NCBI GenBank assembly: GCA_031279475.1
Contig: JAITIL010000059.1
Location: 1 to 34,596 of the forward strand
From: Prevotellaceae bacterium
GTDB taxonomy: Bacteria > Bacteroidota > Bacteroidia > Bacteroidales > UBA932
Direction of reading: 5' to 3'
Length of the DNA stretch: 34,596 nucleotides
Part shown: positions 24,336-31,930 of the stretch, in pieces
How the letters are laid out: every line of letters starts with the position of its first letter
How positions within the stretch are numbered: the first letter of the stretch is position 1
Notes under the pieces: model-generated
What the model was told of the DNA's origin: nothing
Seen by the model: only the letters and a program-made list of their open reading frames with translations
The model's database searches: none
Position numbers and translations under genes: made by a program

Positions 24336-24707
24336 ATGCGCATTGATAAATATTTATGGGCGGTGCGGATTTTCAAAACGCGCGGCGAAGCGGCCGACGC
24401 CTGCAAGGGTGGGAAAATAAAGGTAAACGGCGCCGACGCCAAGCCCTCGCGCGAGGTGAAACCCGCCGATATAATTACCGTACGCCGCATGCCGGTGATA
24501 TATACATACAAGGTAATTGCCGTTATTGACAAAAGGCAACCCGCGAAAAACGTACCGCTATATATTGAAAACATCACGCCACCCGAAGAACTGGCGAAGT
24601 TAACCGACGCACACCTCGCCTCGTTCGCCCGGCGCGAACAGGGCGCGGGAAGGCCTACGAAGAAAGAGCGGCGCGCGCTTGAAAGATTTCAAAATTCCAA
24701 AATTTAA
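24336..24707 (+). CDS. hslR: S4-domain RNA-binding protein, Hsp15-like
   Basis: Small basic protein with an S4 RNA-binding domain at residues 1-60 (MRIDKYLWAVRIFKTRGEAA, GKIKVNGADAKPSREVKPAD), the hallmark of Hsp15/HslR, which in E. coli binds stalled 50S subunits carrying nascent chains. 123 aa. The ATG at 24336 is chosen because MRIDKYLW is the conserved N-terminus; the frame is open 7 codons further up. The C-terminal tail is highly basic (GAGRPTKKERRALERF) and the last residues (QNSKI) come from the repeat tract that follows. Confidence 0.85.
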   Translation: MRIDKYLWAVRIFKTRGEAADACKGGKIKVNGADAKPSREVKPADIITVRRMPVIYTYKVIAVIDKRQPAKNVPLYIENITPPEELAKLTDAHLASFARREQGAGRPTKKERRALERFQNSKI

Positions 24708-24821
24708 AGATTTCATCATTCCAAAATTTAATAATTTAAAGATTTAAAGATTTCATCATTCAAGGATTTAAATCCTGAAATTGTTAAATCTTTAAATCGT
24801 TAAATCTTGAAATCGTTAAAA
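24681..24821. repeat. AT-rich stutter repeat, imperfect inverted repeat
   Basis: Built from AAAGATTT / GATTTAAA / ATTTCATCATTC units on the left and their complements (TTAAATCTTTAAATCGTTAA) on the right, mirrored about the palindrome GGATTTAAATCC at 24764-24775. It overlaps the 3' ends of the S4 gene (+) and the DUF3078 gene (-) and could fold as a long bidirectional stem. Confidence 0.7.
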
Positions 24822-25772
24822 CGCGTACGTCAGGCCAATATTGAATGATTCATTGACCTGTAACCGTGGCCCGCGCAGCTCGGTGGAGCCATCGGCGAGA
24901 AGCTCCGGAAACCGTGACTTATCTTTATATACCATGCGCACATAAAATTCGGCGGTAAGGTATGATGTGATTTTAAATCCCAATTTATGTTCCCAGTCCA
25001 CATCTATGTTCAACGGCTCATCCTTGTAATTTGAAAACATTTCGAGCTTGGTGTTAAAGCTAAGAATTTTGAAAAAATGTTTGGTGTAAATCACGCTGGC
25101 GTAGCAGCCCATATCGGTCTTTACTTTTTCGCCATGTGTTACTTCATACAGGCCTCTGTTGGCAATGGCGGTGTCGAGCACGAAGACAAACCGTCCGGAA
25201 ACCGGCGCCATGGTAAGGCTCAGCTCGTCTTTATATTTATAACTAATACCCAATGAAGTGGTGAGGTAAGCCGGAGAAAACAGGCGCGAGATAATGGTTC
25301 TATCGGTAGCGGACTGGTGTCCGGGCGCGAACTGGCTTTTCAGGTCAATCATGGTAATGTAGTATAGCGGCGATTTTTTTGACGTGCGCAACCCGAACGT
25401 ATTGGTAAAAGAAAAACGGTCTTCTTTTTTCACTGCACTGTTTTTTTCTTCCCAGGCCATGGCATAGGCGCCGTCAAATACCGATTGAAAATAAATCAGG
25501 TTTTTATTGTAGGTATATACCAGATTGGAGGCGCCGCGCAGTGTAATGCTCGGCATCCCGCCCGACTCCCAGCTATTACTGTAAGATACTTGCGAAATGG
25601 TTAATAAATTTTTCCCATGAAAGGAATAATGAGAGGGCTTTTTGCGCACAGCAGTGTCTATTTCCGTGAATTTAATGGCTTGCGCCCTTTTTCTCACATA
25701 CTCAAATTCCGCCTGGGAAAAAGCGGCGCCTACTGTTAGAACAAATACAAATAAACTAATGATACGCTTCAT
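24816..25772 (-). CDS. DUF3078 outer-membrane protein
   Basis: 318 aa with a signal peptide (MKRIISLFVFVLTVGAAFSQ, cleavage near residue 19) and a body of amphipathic strands ending in LTYAF, an aromatic C-terminus as in outer-membrane beta barrels. The segment VSYSNSWESGGMPSITLRGA and the following YKNLIYFQSVFDGAYAMAW-like strands match the DUF3078 family of Bacteroidota, whose function is unknown. It begins 12 bp after manA on the same strand, so the two are probably co-transcribed; no functional link is evident. Confidence 0.8.
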   Translation of the reverse strand: MKRIISLFVFVLTVGAAFSQAEFEYVRKRAQAIKFTEIDTAVRKKPSHYSFHGKNLLTISQVSYSNSWESGGMPSITLRGASNLVYTYNKNLIYFQSVFDGAYAMAWEEKNSAVKKEDRFSFTNTFGLRTSKKSPLYYITMIDLKSQFAPGHQSATDRTIISRLFSPAYLTTSLGISYKYKDELSLTMAPVSGRFVFVLDTAIANRGLYEVTHGEKVKTDMGCYASVIYTKHFFKILSFNTKLEMFSNYKDEPLNIDVDWEHKLGFKITSYLTAEFYVRMVYKDKSRFPELLADGSTELRGPRLQVNESFNIGLTYAF

Positions 25773-25784
25773 ATTCCAATCATT

Positions 25785-26762
25785 TTACACATACACCTCC
25801 AGCAGCTTTGTTTCAAGCGCCGGCTGTAATTGCACATCGGCTATACAGGCGGGCACCAGCACAGTTTCTCCTTTCGTAATGGGTTCCTGCATTCCTTTGC
25901 AGGAAAGGGACGCCGAGCCTTCCAAACAAATATAAATTATAAAACTATCGCGTTGTAACAAAGGCCGCTCTATTGTTTTGTCAATTTCCAACAGATTCGT
26001 AGTAAAATAAGGGCATCCGGCCAAATTTACCGGCACATTAAGTTGTCGTGCATACGTTGATTTATATTGATTGCTTGGCTCATAATCTATCACATCAATG
26101 GCAAGGTCAATATGCATATCACGGGCAGTAGCGGGATTGTATTCCCGTCCCCAGTCATACACCCGGTAGGTAATGTCGGATGTTTGCTGGATTTCGGCCA
26201 GCACCACACCTTTCCCAATGGCATGGATACGGCCTGCCGGGATAAAGAACACATCGCCGGGCGCCACCGGCTCGAAGTTCAGCACACCGGGCAGCGTGCC
26301 TTTTTGCGTGTGTTCGTAAAAAGCTTGCGCCGTAAGTTTTTCCTTAAACCCCACGTACAGCCCTGCGCCGGGCTCGGCAGCGAGCACCACCCACATTTCC
26401 GTTTTGCCATAAGCATTATGCCGTTCAGCGGCCACCGCATCGCCGGGATGCACTTGCACCGAAAGGGTATCGGACGCATCAATAAATTTAATGAGCAAAG
26501 GAAATTCCATACTGAACTGTTCATACACTTTGTCGCCCAATAATTCGCTCATGTAAATTTCCGCCAGTTCTTCAATATTATTCCCCTTCAAATAGCCATT
26601 GGTAACCACCGAAAGATTTTTTTGAACGCCCGACAATTCCCAACTCTCCCCTATCTTTTTCTCTATCGGGAAATCCTTATGGAATAACGTATTTAATTTG
26701 TGCCCACCCCACACGGTTTCTTTAGGTTGGGACCTGAATTTTAATGGATACAATGTATTCAC
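25785..26762 (-). CDS. manA: Mannose-6-phosphate isomerase, type I
   Basis: Zinc-dependent cupin enzyme interconverting mannose-6-phosphate and fructose-6-phosphate; supplies mannose for glycans and GDP-sugars. 325 aa, the short bacterial class. Zinc ligands are visible: Q103 and H105 in SVQVHPGD, E122 in KTEMWVVL and H180 in FFIPAGRIHAIG. The active-site arginine region TYRVYDWGR is also present. A well-formed promoter lies just upstream. DUF3078 follows on the same strand. Confidence 0.95.
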   Translation of the reverse strand: MNTLYPLKFRSQPKETVWGGHKLNTLFHKDFPIEKKIGESWELSGVQKNLSVVTNGYLKGNNIEELAEIYMSELLGDKVYEQFSMEFPLLIKFIDASDTLSVQVHPGDAVAAERHNAYGKTEMWVVLAAEPGAGLYVGFKEKLTAQAFYEHTQKGTLPGVLNFEPVAPGDVFFIPAGRIHAIGKGVVLAEIQQTSDITYRVYDWGREYNPATARDMHIDLAIDVIDYEPSNQYKSTYARQLNVPVNLAGCPYFTTNLLEIDKTIERPLLQRDSFIIYICLEGSASLSCKGMQEPITKGETVLVPACIADVQLQPALETKLLEVYV

Positions 26763-26779
26763 AATGATTATATTTGCCG

Positions 26780-26811
26780 CAAAAATACCAAAAATAGCCG
26801 TATTTCACAAA
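26780..26811 (-). promoter_or_regulatory. Promoter of manA
   Basis: Minus strand: TTTG (26808-26811), 20-nt spacer, TATTTTTG (26780-26787), 18 bp before the manA ATG. A second TATTTTTG sits at 26789-26796. Matches the Bacteroidota consensus. Confidence 0.6.
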
Positions 26812-26819
26812 TATTTTTG

Positions 26820-26827
26820 TATCTTTG
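26820..26827 (+). promoter_or_regulatory. Probable -7 box of udk promoter
   Basis: TATCTTTG, 25 bp before the ATG at 26853. It excludes the more upstream in-frame ATG at 26817 as a start. The -33 box is not clear; the site is back to back with the manA promoter. Confidence 0.55.
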
Positions 26828-26852
26828 TCGTCCAAAATTATTTTGCGCCATA

Positions 26853-27473
26853 ATGTTAGTTATTGGTATTGCAGGCGGCACAGGCTCAGGTAAAACAACC
26901 GTAGTCCGCCGGATTTCTGAATTATTACTCCCGGAGCAAGTGGTTATTTTGCCGCAGGATTCTTACTATAAGGACAGCAGTCATCTTCCGTTGGAAGACC
27001 GGCTCACGTTAAATTTTGACCATCCCGATTCGCTCGACTTCAATTTGCTGATAAAAGACGTCAAAACGCTGAAAGCGGGAAAGGGTATCGAGCAACCGAT
27101 ATACTCTTACCTCACGTGCACCCGCTCGCAGGAAACCATACATGTGGAGCCGCATCACGTGGTGGTCATTGAAGGTATTTTGATATTCACGCATCCCGAA
27201 CTGCGCAAGTTGATGGACATTAAAATATTTGTAGACGCCGACGCCGACGACCGGCTGGGGCGCGTGATTTGCCGCGACACCATGGAGCGGGGGCGCGACA
27301 TACACAAAGTGCTGGAACGGTACGAAAAAACGGTCAAGCCGATGCACCTGCAATTCATCGAGCCCACAAAACGTTATGCGGACATCATCATCCCGCAAGG
27401 CGGGCACAATGAAGTGGGCATTGACGTGGTGCACGCTATTATCGAACGGGCGCTGTTGCGGAAACAAAGGTAA
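26853..27473 (+). CDS. udk: Uridine kinase
   Basis: Cytoplasmic pyrimidine-salvage kinase phosphorylating uridine and cytidine. 206 aa from MLVIGIAGGTGSGKTT, the standard length and N-terminus. Seen: P-loop GGTGSGKTT, PQDSYYKDSSHL, FDHPDSLDFNLL (substrate site), YSYLTCTRSQETIHV, VVIEGILIF and RVICRDTMERGRD, the Uridine kinase lid region. It is divergent from manA and followed by a separate promoter, so it is probably monocistronic. Confidence 0.95.
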   Translation: MLVIGIAGGTGSGKTTVVRRISELLLPEQVVILPQDSYYKDSSHLPLEDRLTLNFDHPDSLDFNLLIKDVKTLKAGKGIEQPIYSYLTCTRSQETIHVEPHHVVVIEGILIFTHPELRKLMDIKIFVDADADDRLGRVICRDTMERGRDIHKVLERYEKTVKPMHLQFIEPTKRYADIIIPQGGHNEVGIDVVHAIIERALLRKQR

Positions 27474-27532
27474 AGTTCCGTTATATGAGCGGCTTTTATT
27501 TTTCCCCTTTATTAGATTTCAAAATAAATTGT

Positions 27533-27540
27533 TATCTTTG
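27533..27540 (+). promoter_or_regulatory. Probable -7 box of the CDP-alcohol transferase gene
   Basis: TATCTTTG, 49 bp before the ATG at 27590; TTTA at 27508-27511 with a 21-nt spacer is a possible weak -33 box. Confidence 0.5.
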
Positions 27541-27589
27541 TTACACTTTAATCCTGATATAGTCCCATGTTTTAAAGAGATAACAAACC

Positions 27590-28273
27590 ATGAATACTGG
27601 TAATGAAATAGTGTCAAAGCTTAGTAAAGACAGGGATAGGACAAACCTTTTGAAAACATCCGAACAACGTTTTATCGCTTTTTTAGTACAGCATATCCCG
27701 CGTTGGATGAGTTCAGACATGCTCACGCTCATTGGGCTGATAGGCAGTTTAGTGACAGCAGCCGGATTTGTTTTGGCGCTTTATGTTCATCGAAGTTTGT
27801 TGCTGTTGGGTATTTTAGGGTTCTTCATAAATTGGTTTGGCGATTCGCTCGACGGCCGGTTGGCGTATTTCCGCAACAAACCCCGAAAATGGTACGGCTT
27901 TTCGCTCGACTACACGGTCGATTGGCTGACAAATATTTTTATCGGATTAGGTTACTCCATCTATGTGGGCGGCGAGTGGGGACTGCTGGGCTTCGGGTTT
28001 GTGGTGCTCTACGGATGGGCCATGATGACGGCTTTGTTGCGGTATAAAATCACCAACGAATACACGATTGATTCCGGTTTGCTGGGTCCCACCGAAGTGC
28101 GGATTATCATTTCATTTTTCTTAGTGCTTGAAGTTATTTTCAAGGGCTCCATTATATATTCCGGCATACTGTCCTGTGTCATCCTGCTTGTTGTTAATCT
28201 CATGGATTTCTGTAAGTTATTGAGAGTAGCCGACCGGCGCGATAAAAACGAACGGACAGACAAAACACATTGA
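27590..28273 (+). CDS. CDP-alcohol phosphatidyltransferase family membrane protein
   Basis: 227 aa, six hydrophobic segments. Members join a CDP-linked lipid or alcohol with a second alcohol to make phospholipids or phosphodiester-linked polar lipids. The active-site motif is recognisable: D85, D88-G89, A92, G103, D107, D111 (GDSLDGRLAYF ... GFSLDYTVD). It deviates from the classical DGxxAR by having Tyr93 where Arg is usual, and the gap to the glycine is one residue longer. The substrate cannot be told. The next gene, GtrA-like, starts at its stop codon, so the two are likely translated together, which points to a lipid-linked or cell-envelope role. Confidence 0.85.
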   Translation: MNTGNEIVSKLSKDRDRTNLLKTSEQRFIAFLVQHIPRWMSSDMLTLIGLIGSLVTAAGFVLALYVHRSLLLLGILGFFINWFGDSLDGRLAYFRNKPRKWYGFSLDYTVDWLTNIFIGLGYSIYVGGEWGLLGFGFVVLYGWAMMTALLRYKITNEYTIDSGLLGPTEVRIIISFFLVLEVIFKGSIIYSGILSCVILLVVNLMDFCKLLRVADRRDKNERTDKTH

Positions 28274-28278
28274 AAAAT

Positions 28279-28719
28279 ATGTTAAGACAGTTGAAAGTCT
28301 TTGTCAAAGCGCAATTTTCTGCCTTCACAGGCGGAATGTGCGACTATTTTATCATGATTTTTCTCACAGAACTGATTGGCGTGCATTATCCCCTGTCTAT
28401 TGCTATTAGTTGTGTATTGGGCGCCGTTGTCAATTTTTCATTGAACAAGAAATGGTCTTTTTATTCCAAAGAAATTGGTTACAGGTTTTCGCTTCCGCAG
28501 CAATTATGGCGCTTTTTCCTGGTAGTCATAAGCAGCATTATCTTGAAAGTAGCAGGCACTTATTGTATTACAACTTTTGCACATATTGACTACAAAATAA
28601 GCCGCATCATAACCGATATAGTCGTTTCCCTGTGTTTTAACTATGTGTTGCAGCGCTATTGGGTGTTTAAAAACGGCGCAATTACTCCCTCAAGAATTCA
28701 AATCAAATGCGAAGAATGA
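28279..28719 (+). CDS. GtrA-like membrane protein
   Basis: 146 aa from the ATG at 28279; a TTG at 28270, overlapping the upstream stop (TTGA), would add three residues. Four hydrophobic segments, with the family pattern QFSAFTGGMCDYFIMIFLTE near the N-terminus, VVNFSLNKKWSF after the second segment, and RYWVF at the end. GtrA proteins are thought to move undecaprenyl-phosphate-linked sugars across the membrane or to assist glycosyltransferases. Pairing with the CDP-alcohol transferase suggests envelope lipid or glycan modification; the exact substrate is unknown. Confidence 0.85.
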   Translation: MLRQLKVFVKAQFSAFTGGMCDYFIMIFLTELIGVHYPLSIAISCVLGAVVNFSLNKKWSFYSKEIGYRFSLPQQLWRFFLVVISSIILKVAGTYCITTFAHIDYKISRIITDIVVSLCFNYVLQRYWVFKNGAITPSRIQIKCEE

Positions 28720-28722
28720 AAA

Positions 28723-29871
28723 TCAATACAAATGTTTATCGTCTTTCATTGACTCTTTGCTGATTTTATGCAGGTCTAACGCTCTCCACGCATACACAAT
28801 ATAGGCCAGTACAAATGGAATAAGTATCGACACGTAGCTCATTGTTTTCAACGTAAAGAAGCTGGAACAACTATTTTCAATAGTCAGCGAACTTTGCAAA
28901 TCGTGCAACGAAGGATAATAGGCAGTATTGTTCCATCCGGCGCACAGCAAGAGCGCCAGCACGGTGAACACAGTTCCTGCCCCGGCAAACCAAATACCCT
29001 TGTTCCACTTTTCGCAAAAAATAGTTTTTCCTATACCGAACAATACGCCAACCACACCAACCAACAACACGGCAAGCACCACAGGCATTTCAATGAAATT
29101 AGAGAAATATTTACAGGGTTGCAAAAATACTTCTTTGGTTTCGGGATGCACGGCAAATCCGTCTTGCAACAACAGGTGCACGAGGAAAGTAAGGAAGAAC
29201 ACCAGAAACAAAACCGTGTCCCAGCGCAGTTGTTTGCGCGACCGGCCTTGTATTTCCGCATCATCAATGTTGTTGACGAAGTAGAGCGAGGCCAGTATGC
29301 GCGACAGGAAAAATACCGCCAGCCCGAGGCATACATTCCACCCCACCAATGCGGCTTCGAGCCCGTGCCAAGGGGTAGCCCACGACGAAATAACAGGATT
29401 TAAGACCTCAACGAGTTGTTGTTTGTTCACTACAAATTCCGCCCCGTTGAAAAATGTACCCACTGCGGTGCCCAACAGCACCGGGCCAAGTATGCCGTTC
29501 AACAGCAGAAATACCTGATACGTTTTCTTTCCCAAAAGATTTCCTTTCTTTGCTTGATACTCGTATGACACGGCCTGCAGCACAAAACAAAGCAAAATTA
29601 AAACCCACACCCAGTAAGCGCCGCCAAAACTTGTGGAGTAAAACAGCGGGAATGAGGCGAAGAACGCGCCGCCAAACGTAACCAACGTCGTGAACGTAAA
29701 TTCCCATTTGCGGCCGGTGGCATTCAGCAACATTTTTTGTTGCAGCGGGTTTTTCCCGATGGTAAACAACAGCGATTGTCCGCCCTGCACAAACAGCAGG
29801 AACACCAAAAGCGCGCCCAACAAGGCTACCAAAAACCACCAATAATGTTGTAAAAGTATATAGGTATTCAT
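28723..29871 (-). CDS. cydB: Cytochrome bd ubiquinol oxidase subunit II
   Basis: 382 aa membrane subunit of the high-affinity quinol oxidase. Starts MNTYILLQHYWWFLVALLGA; the GGQSLLF stretch in the first helix and WEFTFTTLVTFGGAFFASFP in the second region are typical of Bacteroidota CydB. About nine hydrophobic segments. It lies 11 bp after cydA, same strand, as last gene of the operon, and ends 3 bp from the convergent GtrA gene. Confidence 0.94.
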   Translation of the reverse strand: MNTYILLQHYWWFLVALLGALLVFLLFVQGGQSLLFTIGKNPLQQKMLLNATGRKWEFTFTTLVTFGGAFFASFPLFYSTSFGGAYWVWVLILLCFVLQAVSYEYQAKKGNLLGKKTYQVFLLLNGILGPVLLGTAVGTFFNGAEFVVNKQQLVEVLNPVISSWATPWHGLEAALVGWNVCLGLAVFFLSRILASLYFVNNIDDAEIQGRSRKQLRWDTVLFLVFFLTFLVHLLLQDGFAVHPETKEVFLQPCKYFSNFIEMPVVLAVLLVGVVGVLFGIGKTIFCEKWNKGIWFAGAGTVFTVLALLLCAGWNNTAYYPSLHDLQSSLTIENSCSSFFTLKTMSYVSILIPFVLAYIVYAWRALDLHKISKESMKDDKHLY

Positions 29872-29882
29872 AATTTTATTAT

Positions 29883-31424
29883 TTAATCGATTTGTGGTCC
29901 TTTTTTTATTGCATTAGTCATAATCTTCAACTCGGCAATGAGCAGTACAGTGAACAAGGCGAGGAAAACAAAGAAAGTGACTTGTACCGACGCCGCCGAC
30001 AGATTAGAAATGGCTGCCGACACAGGCAAAATATCCTGAATAGCCCACGGCTGGCGCCCCACTTCGGCCACCACCCATCCGGCCTGCCCGGCGATAATGG
30101 CAAGGAAAATAGAAATAAGGCAAGTCCACTGCAACCAACGTTTGTTTTCAAATTTATTTTTGCACGACAAATAAGTCGCCACGGCAAACAGCAACAGCAA
30201 AAAGCCGCCGAGGATAACCATGAGGTGAAAAGTATAAAACGTCAGGCCCACCGGTGGAATTAAATCCGATGATTTTTTAATGTATCCATAACCGAAATAT
30301 TGAAAATGTTCGTCGAGCGTGGCGCGGGCTTGCTGTTTGAGGCTGTCGGTTTTCGCGGCGCGGTAGTCGGCCAGTGCTTGAATGGCGAGTTTGCCACGTG
30401 ATATTTTCTCCTCGGCCGATAGCGCCATTGTGCCGTCCTTTTTCCGGTAGCCGCCTTCAATGATGTCGGTAATTCCCGGAACGTAAGCGTTTATATCGCG
30501 TTCGGCGAAAAAAGAAAGCAGTTTGGGAATTTCTATTTTAAAAAGAAACGGGTCCTTGTTATCGTCGTGCTGTGTTTTGGCGGGATTCAGCAGGCCGATA
30601 GCCACCAGTCCTGCCCCTTCACGACCTTCATACAGCCCTTCCATAGCAGCAAGTTTCATCGGTTGCCGCTGTGCCACCTGATGCGCCGAGCCATCGCCCG
30701 TCCAGATGGACAACAGGCAGGCAATCCCGCCGAAAATAGCGCCGATTTTTACACTTGCCAATGCAAATTTCGTTTCCCGTTTTTTCAACAGAAACCAACT
30801 TGCAACGCCCACCACAAACATGGCGCCAATAATCCACCCCGACAGTACGGTATGGAAAAATTTATTGAGCGCCACCGGCGAGAGCGCCACTTCCCAAAAA
30901 CTTGCCATTTCATTGCGCACGGTATCAGGGTTGAATTGCATGCCGGCGGGATATTGCATCCATGCGTTGGCTACCAGTATCCAAAATGCGGAAATGGTAG
31001 CGCCCAAAATAGTGAGCCATGTAGAAGCGAGGTGAAACCCCTTACTCACTTTGTTCCATCCGAAGAACATTACCGCGATGAAAGTGGCTTCCATGAAAAA
31101 GGCCACGATGCCTTCAATCGCCAGGGGGGCGCCGAAAATATCGCCTACAAACCAACTGTAGTTCGACCAGTTGGTGCCGAACTCAAACTCTAAAATCAGG
31201 CCGGTGGCCACGCCAATAGCGAAGTTGATGCCGAAAATTTTCATCCAGAACTGGGCGGTTTTTTTCCAGAAGTCGTCGCCCGTTTTGTAGTACACAGTTT
31301 CCATAATGGCTTGCACGACGCCCAGCCCCAACGTGAGCGGCACAAAGAGCCAATGGTAGATAGCCGTCAGGGCAAACTGTGCCCGCGACCAATCAATCAG
31401 AGAAGTGTTGATAGCTTCCATCAT
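29883..31424 (-). CDS. cydA: Cytochrome bd ubiquinol oxidase subunit I
   Basis: Haem-bearing subunit that oxidises quinol and reduces oxygen to water. 513 aa. Seen: SRAQFALTAIYHWLFVPLTL with H24, the expected high-spin haem ligand; FFHTVLSGW with the b558 histidine; the conserved NAWMQYPAG; FHLMVILGGF with the b558 methionine; and GRQPWAIQDILP. The Q-loop is of the short type. With PFOR elsewhere in the window this fits an anaerobe that scavenges low oxygen. Centre of the DUF4492-cydA-cydB operon. Confidence 0.96.
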   Translation of the reverse strand: MMEAINTSLIDWSRAQFALTAIYHWLFVPLTLGLGVVQAIMETVYYKTGDDFWKKTAQFWMKIFGINFAIGVATGLILEFEFGTNWSNYSWFVGDIFGAPLAIEGIVAFFMEATFIAVMFFGWNKVSKGFHLASTWLTILGATISAFWILVANAWMQYPAGMQFNPDTVRNEMASFWEVALSPVALNKFFHTVLSGWIIGAMFVVGVASWFLLKKRETKFALASVKIGAIFGGIACLLSIWTGDGSAHQVAQRQPMKLAAMEGLYEGREGAGLVAIGLLNPAKTQHDDNKDPFLFKIEIPKLLSFFAERDINAYVPGITDIIEGGYRKKDGTMALSAEEKISRGKLAIQALADYRAAKTDSLKQQARATLDEHFQYFGYGYIKKSSDLIPPVGLTFYTFHLMVILGGFLLLLFAVATYLSCKNKFENKRWLQWTCLISIFLAIIAGQAGWVVAEVGRQPWAIQDILPVSAAISNLSAASVQVTFFVFLALFTVLLIAELKIMTNAIKKGPQID

Positions 31425-31436
31425 AAGTAATAAAAT

Positions 31437-31661
31437 TTATGGGTTAATGGCACGTTGTATCAATTCGCCGGAAACGTATTCTTGCTTGTCCGACGAATTA
31501 TCGAATTTCCCCAAATAATTGGGGAAGAAGAATATTTTCAATATCACAAACATCACAAATAGCTTGATAAGTATAATCATCCAAAGCGTTTTGCCAATAG
31601 TCATGCTTCGGAATCCGTCCCAATAAAAACGAAAAATACGTATCGCTATATTTTTTGCCAT
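31437..31661 (-). CDS. DUF4492 small membrane protein of the cytochrome bd operon
   Basis: 74 aa from ATG 31661 (MAKNIAIRIFRFYWDGFRSM), with one long hydrophobic segment (LWMIILIKLFVMFVILKIFF). DUF4492 proteins regularly precede cydAB in Bacteroidota; a role as a small accessory subunit or assembly factor is plausible but unproven. It sits 12 bp before cydA. A TAAATTTG box at 31665-31672 lies so close to the start that, if used, the mRNA would have almost no leader. Confidence 0.85.
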   Translation of the reverse strand: MAKNIAIRIFRFYWDGFRSMTIGKTLWMIILIKLFVMFVILKIFFFPNYLGKFDNSSDKQEYVSGELIQRAINP

Positions 31662-31770
31662 ACACAAATTTACATATTTTTTTATGGAAAAAAGAGAGAT
31701 TTCTTTAAAATCGAACCATCAACATTATAGAGCATTGATTGTATGCCAGTTATGGTGCATCCCAAAAAAA

Positions 31771-31858
31771 TGGCGGAGAGGGAGGGATTCGAACCCCCGG
31801 AACCTCGCAGTTCAACGGTTTTCAAGACCGCCGCAATCGACCACTCTGCCACCTCTCC
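31771..31858 (-). tRNA. tRNA-Ser (anticodon UGA)
   Basis: 88 nt with encoded CCA. The acceptor stem GGAGAGG/CCTCTCC pairs fully; D-arm GGCAGAGTGGTCGATTGC; anticodon loop CTTGAAA with anticodon TGA on stem GCGGT/ACCGT; long class II variable arm; T-loop TTCGAAT on stem GGGGG/CCCTC. Reads UCA and related serine codons. Confidence 0.97.
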
Positions 31859-31873
31859 CGAATTTTAAGGATG

Positions 31874-31904
31874 CAAAGATACGATTTTTCATTATTTTTC
31901 CAAA
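31874..31904 (-). promoter_or_regulatory. Promoter of tRNA-Ser
   Basis: Minus strand: TTTG (31901-31904), exactly 19 nt, TATCTTTG (31874-31881), about 15 bp before the tRNA 5' end. A perfect match to the Bacteroidota primary-sigma consensus. Confidence 0.8.
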
Positions 31905-31912
31905 ATTGTACG

Positions 31913-31920
31913 TATTTTTG
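31913..31920 (+). promoter_or_regulatory. Possible -7 box of mutY promoter
   Basis: TATTTTTG, 10 bp before the mutY ATG, so the leader would be only a few bases. The -33 box is weak (TTTC at 31887-31890). Confidence 0.35.
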
Positions 31921-31930
31921 TTCATTAATT

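Noticed and set aside
31739..31930. In-frame upstream extension of mutY by 64 codons
   Set aside because: It is the reverse complement of tRNA-Ser and its promoter; MutY homology begins at MDFTANLLGWF (31931).
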